Assembly: GCA_024641895.1 (NCBI GenBank)
Contig: JAHECE010000080.1
Span: 1-8,497, forward strand
Origin: Actinomycetales bacterium
GTDB taxonomy: Bacteria > Actinomycetota > Actinomycetes > Actinomycetales > JAHECE01
Reading direction: 5' to 3'
Length of the DNA stretch: 8,497 bases
In this document: positions 4,921 through 8,497 of the stretch, in pieces
Position numbering within the stretch: the first letter of the stretch is position 1
Layout: every line of letters starts with the position of its first letter
The notes under the pieces: model-generated
Told to the model about the DNA's origin: nothing
Databases searched by the model: none
Seen by the model: the letters and a program-made list of their open reading frames with translations, nothing else
Made by a program: the position numbers and the translations under genes

Positions 4921-6102
4921 TCAGATCCCCTGTGCGGCGCCGGGGTCGCGGTGCACGCGGGCTGGGTCAGGGCGTGACCGGATCGGTCTCGCCTCCAGGC
5001 GTTCACGCCGGCGGCTCGCCCGGGGCCGGTAGACCACTCGCGAGTGGAAGGTGAACCGTAGGAGGAACGCGGCCAAGAGCGTGATCGCCGTCGCGACGGC
5101 GGCCGCCAGGTGCATCGTCTCGACGAAGAGCATCACGACCGGGAGCCGAAGCGCGGTCTCGGCGGTGTTGAAGCTGAACGACTGCGCGAACCTGTGGACC
5201 CAGCTCTTGCCCTCCTCGCGTAGCTCGCGGAAGACGAGGCGCTCCTGGAGGAGGAAGTTGCCGATGATCGTCAGCTCGGCGGCGGCCACGGCGGCAACGA
5301 CGTACCCGACGCCCATGGACGTGAGCAGCGCGACCATGGCGATGTTGACCAGTGCGCCGACCGCGCCGACGATCGCGAAGCGAGACATCCGGCCGAACCG
5401 CAGGGACGCGACCTGCAGCAAGAAGTGCAGTCCCTGGCTGAGGTTCGCCTTCGACTCGCCCGCATACCTGGCGCCGAAGACGAAGGGGATCTCCGCGACG
5501 CGCAGCTCATTGCGGGTGAGGATCTCGAGCAGGATCTTGAACCCACGGGGTTGGAGCTGCGCGAGGCCGAGCGCCCCGCGACGGACGATGAAGTAGCCCG
5601 TCATCGGGTCCGAGCAGCTGCGCAGCCGCACCGGGAACATCGCCCGCGACAGCATCGTGGACGCGGCCGAGACAAGGCGACGCACCGCACCGGCGAGACC
5701 GGCGCCGCTCCCGTCGTCGATGTATCGCGAGGCGACGACGACGTCGACATCGCCTGCCCGGCAACGGTCGATGAGGTCGGGCAGGATCTCGGGCGGGTGC
5801 TGGAGATCACCGTCCATGACGACGCACCATGTCGCCTCACTCGCCCGGAAGCCGGCCACGACCGCGCCCGAGAGTCCGCCGACGGGCCGGTCCCGGTGGA
5901 TGAGCCGCACCGGGACCGGGGCCGTCGCGGCGACGTCACGAACCACCGCCGGCGTGTTGTCCGACGAGTCGTCGACGAAGAGGACTTCGACGGCGGCGTC
6001 CCGCGAGGCGAGGGCGACGCGTCGCACGAGCTCGGCCACGTTCGGGGCCTCGTTGAACGTCGGCACGACCACGGTGACTTCGGGCGCACTCTCTCCGGTC
6101 AT
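4921..6102 (-). CDS. GT2-GtrA fusion: polyprenyl-phosphate sugar transferase-like membrane protein
   Basis: This 393-residue protein joins a family-2 glycosyltransferase domain (about 8-235) to a GtrA-like membrane domain (about 240-360). The GT part resembles dolichyl/polyprenyl-phosphate mannosyl- or glucosyltransferases: VVVPTFNE (11-18), FVDDSSDNT (42-50), metal/nucleotide-binding DGDLQHPP (97-104), SDPMTGYF (164-171) and GESKAN (215-220). It would move a sugar from a nucleotide donor to a polyprenyl phosphate on the inner membrane face. The GtrA part has four predicted helices (about 243-263, 265-285, 315-333, 335-355) and may help lipid-linked sugar flip or anchor the enzyme. A basic, likely disordered tail follows (360-393). 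ATG at 6102 has AGGGG 6 nt upstream. The sugar and the final acceptor (lipoglycan, glycoprotein or wall polymer) are unknown, and no partner glycosyltransferase is in the window. Confidence 0.92.
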   Translation of the reverse strand: MTGESAPEVTVVVPTFNEAPNVAELVRRVALASRDAAVEVLFVDDSSDNTPAVVRDVAATAPVPVRLIHRDRPVGGLSGAVVAGFRASEATWCVVMDGDLQHPPEILPDLIDRCRAGDVDVVVASRYIDDGSGAGLAGAVRRLVSAASTMLSRAMFPVRLRSCSDPMTGYFIVRRGALGLAQLQPRGFKILLEILTRNELRVAEIPFVFGARYAGESKANLSQGLHFLLQVASLRFGRMSRFAIVGAVGALVNIAMVALLTSMGVGYVVAAVAAAELTIIGNFLLQERLVFRELREEGKSWVHRFAQSFSFNTAETALRLPVVMLFVETMHLAAAVATAITLLAAFLLRFTFHSRVVYRPRASRRRERLEARPIRSRPDPARVHRDPGAAQGI

Positions 6103-6367
6103 TCATTCCCCTGACGAGTAATCCCCGCGCCTCGAGTAAGAGGCGAATCGCCTTGCCGCTCTGGCGGCCCGTCGCCGCCGGCGTCGCCGTCGTGGTCGCC
6201 CCATTCGCGCTGCTCGGCGCCTGGCCGCACGGCCAACCCCCCGGCAGCGCGTCGGTTACTTTCAGGTCGAGATCCTCGCTTCCCCCTGTCCGCGCCGCGG
6301 CGACGGTGCCTCTGAATCGTCCGGTGGCGGCGTCGAAGCGCGGGTCGCCGAGGGTAGGCGAGCTCGC
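6103..6367. other. Intergenic region between the GT2-GtrA and reductase genes
   Basis: The 265 bp upstream of the GT2-GtrA start contains that gene's ribosome site (AGGGG at 6108-6112, read on the minus strand) and presumably its promoter, but no convincing -35/-10 pair could be picked. Its plus strand holds a short open frame described separately, and its right end holds a perfect palindrome. Confidence 0.5.
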
Positions 6368-6371
6368 CTAG
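6153..6371 (+). pseudogene. Possible small ORF or gene remnant with an N-terminal hydrophobic segment
   Basis: A TTG-initiated frame of 72 residues is preceded by AGAGG 9 nt upstream. Its first ~34 codons have an almost pure G/C third position and encode a hydrophobic segment (about residues 8-23, AAGVAVVVAPFALLGAW) like a membrane anchor or signal sequence. From about 6254 on the third-position bias disappears and the sequence looks non-coding, which suggests the 5' stub of a decayed gene rather than an intact protein. I recognise no family. It ends across the stop codon of the convergent reductase gene. It may equally be chance in high-GC DNA. Confidence 0.2.
6355..6370. repeat. 16-bp perfect palindrome overlapping a stop codon
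   Basis: TAGGCGAGCTCGCCTA is a perfect palindrome whose right end contains the TAG stop (6368-6370, minus strand) of the reductase gene. As RNA it could fold into a 6-bp stem with an AGCT loop, and a competing stem with TCGCC just to its left (6345-6349) is possible. It could act as a weak terminator or a protein-binding site; no U-tract follows. Confidence 0.45.
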
Positions 6372-7000
6372 CTGATGATCTTGATCGCGCTCGCGAACTC
6401 GGTGCCCCGGGTGAACTGCATGGTGATGTGCAGCAGCCCGAGCCACTCGAGCGCCCGGGCGCGCTTCAGGTCGCCGACCTCGATCGGTCGCATGCCGCCG
6501 CGGCGCGCGAGGGTTGCGACCGACCTGCGGGCGTCCTCGTCGTCACCGGCGATGAAGATGTCGAGCGGCTGGCCCGCGACCTTGCCGGCGAGCAGGGGTC
6601 CCGCGAACGTCGTGTTGAACGCCTTGACCACGCGGACGCCCTCGGACGCCGCGGCCGCGACCTCTTCTGCGGCGGAGGTGCCGGCCGGTGTCACCAGGCC
6701 GCCGAAGGTCGACATGTCTACCGGGTTGCTGATGTCGACCACGACCTTGCCGGCCAGGCGGTCGCCGTACTGCTGGACGAGGGGGACCGCAGCCGTGTAC
6801 GGCACGGCGAGCACCACGAGGTCGCCCGTCAGGTCGTCACCGATCGTGCCCGAGGTGACGTCGGCGCCCAGCTCGGCTGCGAGCGCCTCGGCGGGCCCTG
6901 GCTCGAGGTCGAGCACCTGGACCGAACCGCCGCCGGCCAGGATGCGGGTGCCGATGGCCTTGGCCATGAGGCCGGATCCCAGGATGGTGACGCTGGTCAT
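6368..7000 (-). CDS. F420H2:NADP+ oxidoreductase-like NAD(P)-binding protein
   Basis: The 210-residue protein matches the F420-dependent NADP reductase / NADPH-binding family (coenzyme F420 oxidoreductase domain). Such proteins transfer hydride between NADPH and F420, but many actinobacterial members of this length have unproven substrates. The Rossmann dinucleotide motif is at the N-terminus, ILGSGLMAKAI (6-16), followed by the second strand ending in Asp31. Other family blocks are VVLAVPY (62-68), VVVDISNPVD (86-95), VKAFNTTFA (125-133) and the C-terminal WLGLLHITMQF (186-196). ATG at 7000 is chosen for an AAGGAG site 5 nt upstream and because it puts the Rossmann motif at residue 8; the frame continues open far upstream, but that is antisense to the oxidoreductase gene. 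It is divergent from that gene across 345 bp. Confidence 0.9.
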   Translation of the reverse strand: MTSVTILGSGLMAKAIGTRILAGGGSVQVLDLEPGPAEALAAELGADVTSGTIGDDLTGDLVVLAVPYTAAVPLVQQYGDRLAGKVVVDISNPVDMSTFGGLVTPAGTSAAEEVAAAASEGVRVVKAFNTTFAGPLLAGKVAGQPLDIFIAGDDEDARRSVATLARRGGMRPIEVGDLKRARALEWLGLLHITMQFTRGTEFASAIKIIS

Positions 7001-7345
7001 CAGTTCTCCTTGCTCGGGGTCTCCGCCGACCTCCTCGGCGGGCAGGTAACAGTGGAGCACCGAGGCTCGGCCGGCGCAGCGCTTCCCCGGGAAACTCCTC
7101 CCGCGAGCGCGCGCCTGCGGGAAGTGAACCCGTCGTCGAGCCGGCCCGGACCGGACCGAAGTCCCTGATTCCGCCGTAACCGTGAACGGATCATGTGATT
7201 GGCGTCCGCCCGCCAGCCGAGTGGCCGCTCCCAGGTGCGACGTCGTCGTCGATCGGGGTCGGCAGCTGTCCATGCCGATCCCGGGCCGGCGAGACCCGCA
7301 GCTGCGCGTCCGCCTCTTGTCCATCTGCCGAACGGGACAGGCACC
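7001..7345. promoter_or_regulatory. 345-bp divergent intergenic region between two redox genes
   Basis: No coding gene is supported here. It must contain promoters for the leftward reductase and probably for the rightward oxidoreductase. Visible elements are AAGGAG (minus strand, about 7006-7011), an inverted repeat TCCCGC/GCGGGA (7099-7104, 7117-7122) and a 5-bp inverted repeat TGTCC/GGACA (7318-7322, 7335-7339) flanking the weak ribosome-site area of the rightward gene. No convincing -35/-10 pair and no clear Rex, FNR or CRP palindrome was found. The length is unusual compared with the other gaps in the window and leaves room for a regulated leader. Confidence 0.45.
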
Positions 7346-8497
7346 ATGACAGCTCAGCAGCCCACGTACCCCGGCGTTTCCGCGGTCACCAACGGAAACG
7401 GCGCGGTCGCCCACGTGATGAAGCACGTGTGCGGCGGGGTCATCGGGTACCCCATCACCCCGTCGACGGAGATCTCCGAGCTCTACGAGGCGGCGCGCGC
7501 CGACGGCGGCGTCAACGTGTGGGGCAGGCATCCGTTCTTCTTCGAGCCCGAGGGTGAGCACTCGGCGCAGAGCGGCGCGCTGGGCGCGGCGCTGACCGGC
7601 GGGCAGTTCATCTCGAACGCTTCGTCCAGCCAGGGTGTGCTCTACGCGATGGAGTCGCACTACGTGACGGTCGGCAAGAAGATCGGCGGCTTCGTGCTGC
7701 AGGTCGCCGCCCGCGTGGTCTCGAAGCATTCCCTGAACGTGATGGCCGGCCACGACGACGTGTACGCCCTGCTCTCCTCGGGCTACACGATCCTCTTCGG
7801 CTCGAACCCGCAGGAGGCGGCCGACCTCGCCGCGATCGCCTACCGGGCGTCGGCGCTGTCGCTGATCCCCGTGGCCAACGCCATGGACGGGTTCTCCACC
7901 AGCCACATGCTGAGCGAGGCGCGCCTGCCCGAGCCCGAGCTGCTGCGTGAGTACCTCGGCGACCCTGCCGGCCGCATCAAGGCCCCGACGCTCGCGCAGG
8001 AGCTGCTCTTCGGCGCCAAGGGGCGCGTGTTCCAGCTGGAGCAGTACCTCGAGCGCCACCGGGTCGACGTCGACGCCGAGGACGCCGCGGCCCTGCGGTC
8101 CTGGCTCGAGGACGCCGCGGAGCGGGTCGAGCAGGACAACGCCGGCGAGCTGGTGGGCCAGACCCTGGGCTGGGTGCCCGCGGACCTGCACGGCCAGTGG
8201 CGTCGCCAGTGGACGGGTGCGTTCGAGAAGGGGACCCGTCAGACGGTCCCGGCCCTCGTCGACGTCCACAACCCCGGCCTGACCGGCCCGGTGCAGAACC
8301 AGCCGGACTTCCAGGCCGGCTCCGTCGACCACCGCACCCACTTCGCGAGCGCCGTGCCGGCCCTCGTGCGCCAGGCGATGGACGAGTACTCCGCGCTGAC
8401 GGGCCGCGACTACTCGCCCGTGCACACCTACGACTGCGAGGACGCCGACTACGTGATGGTCGGCCTCGGCTCGGTGGCCGACGACGTCCGCGCGGTG
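7346..8497 (+). CDS. Pyruvate:ferredoxin / 2-oxoacid:acceptor oxidoreductase-like protein, N-terminal part (runs off right edge)
   Basis: The first 384 codons are open to the window end. Residues about 12-200 match the thiamine-diphosphate-binding domain I of pyruvate:ferredoxin (flavodoxin) oxidoreductase: TNGNGAVAHV (15-24), YPITPS (35-40, Thr38), EPEGEHSAQSGALGAAL (67-83, with Glu71 the likely cofactor Glu), SSQG (94-97), VAARVVSKHSL (120-130, Arg123 at the substrate-Arg position) and DGFSTSH (181-187). Domain II appears to start near DYVMVGLGS (368-376). Between them lies an extra stretch, about 205-313, not seen in standard NifJ. Such enzymes oxidatively decarboxylate 2-oxoacids to acyl-CoA and reduce ferredoxin or flavodoxin, but the substrate here is unproven. 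The ATG at 7346 has only a weak AGG-type ribosome site and no in-frame alternative nearby. It is divergent from the F420-type reductase. Whether the 3' half carries the Fe-S and TPP domains cannot be seen. Confidence 0.85.
   Translation, partial: MTAQQPTYPGVSAVTNGNGAVAHVMKHVCGGVIGYPITPSTEISELYEAARADGGVNVWGRHPFFFEPEGEHSAQSGALGAALTGGQFISNASSSQGVLYAMESHYVTVGKKIGGFVLQVAARVVSKHSLNVMAGHDDVYALLSSGYTILFGSNPQEAADLAAIAYRASALSLIPVANAMDGFSTSHMLSEARLPEPELLREYLGDPAGRIKAPTLAQELLFGAKGRVFQLEQYLERHRVDVDAEDAAALRSWLEDAAERVEQDNAGELVGQTLGWVPADLHGQWRRQWTGAFEKGTRQTVPALVDVHNPGLTGPVQNQPDFQAGSVDHRTHFASAVPALVRQAMDEYSALTGRDYSPVHTYDCEDADYVMVGLGSVADDVRAV

Noticed and set aside
7185..7199. CRP-like site in the divergent redox intergenic region (CGTGA...TCATG).
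   Set aside because: Spacing is 5 rather than 6 bp and both half-sites are degenerate.
7001..8425. Long N-terminal extension of the F420-type reductase (open frame to 8425).
   Set aside because: It is the antisense shadow of the oxidoreductase gene; the ATG at 7000 has a strong ribosome site and the Rossmann motif follows at once.

Overview
The window is high-GC DNA whose genes have a strong G/C bias at third codon positions and mixed ATG/GTG starts with GGAGG-like ribosome sites. Together with the gene families present (ABC-2 exporter pair, DUF2071, SixA-like phosphatase, secreted NlpC/P60, GT2-GtrA fusion) this points to an actinobacterium, possibly the Micrococcales/Cellulomonas-Actinotalea area. 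The genus is inference only. No rRNA, tRNA, CRISPR array, transposase or phage gene was seen.

Layout: 1-2138 is a leftward group: a DUF2071 protein (1410-2138), an ABC exporter ATPase (393-1328) and its permease (start at 396, running off the left edge), the last two overlapping by 4 bp (ATGA). Diverging from it, a SixA-like phosphohistidine phosphatase gene runs right (2221-2685). From 2725 to 4900 the window holds an almost perfect head-to-tail duplication of a 1088-bp unit. Each copy has a complete leftward gene for a secreted NlpC/P60 peptidoglycan hydrolase (2838-3494 and 3926-4582), its own long structured leader, a CRP/GlxR-like operator cluster and a downstream hairpin. The copies differ at one base by eye (G3767 versus C4855). 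The same 8 bp (GACCGCTC) occur at the left edge, the junction and the right edge, so the duplication looks like recombination at an 8-bp microhomology.

Right of this, a leftward GT2-GtrA polyprenyl-phosphate sugar transferase (4921-6102) is followed by a 265-bp gap with a possible gene remnant, then a leftward F420H2:NADP+ oxidoreductase-like protein (6368-7000). A 345-bp divergent intergenic region separates that from the 5' part (384 codons) of a large pyruvate:ferredoxin/2-oxoacid:acceptor oxidoreductase-like gene that runs off the right edge.

Functionally, the middle of the window concerns the cell envelope (wall hydrolase in two copies, lipid-linked sugar transfer), and the right end concerns redox metabolism (nicotinamide/deazaflavin-type reductase divergent from an oxoacid oxidoreductase). 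The most unusual structure is the recent tandem duplication of a whole hydrolase transcription unit, including its regulatory DNA.
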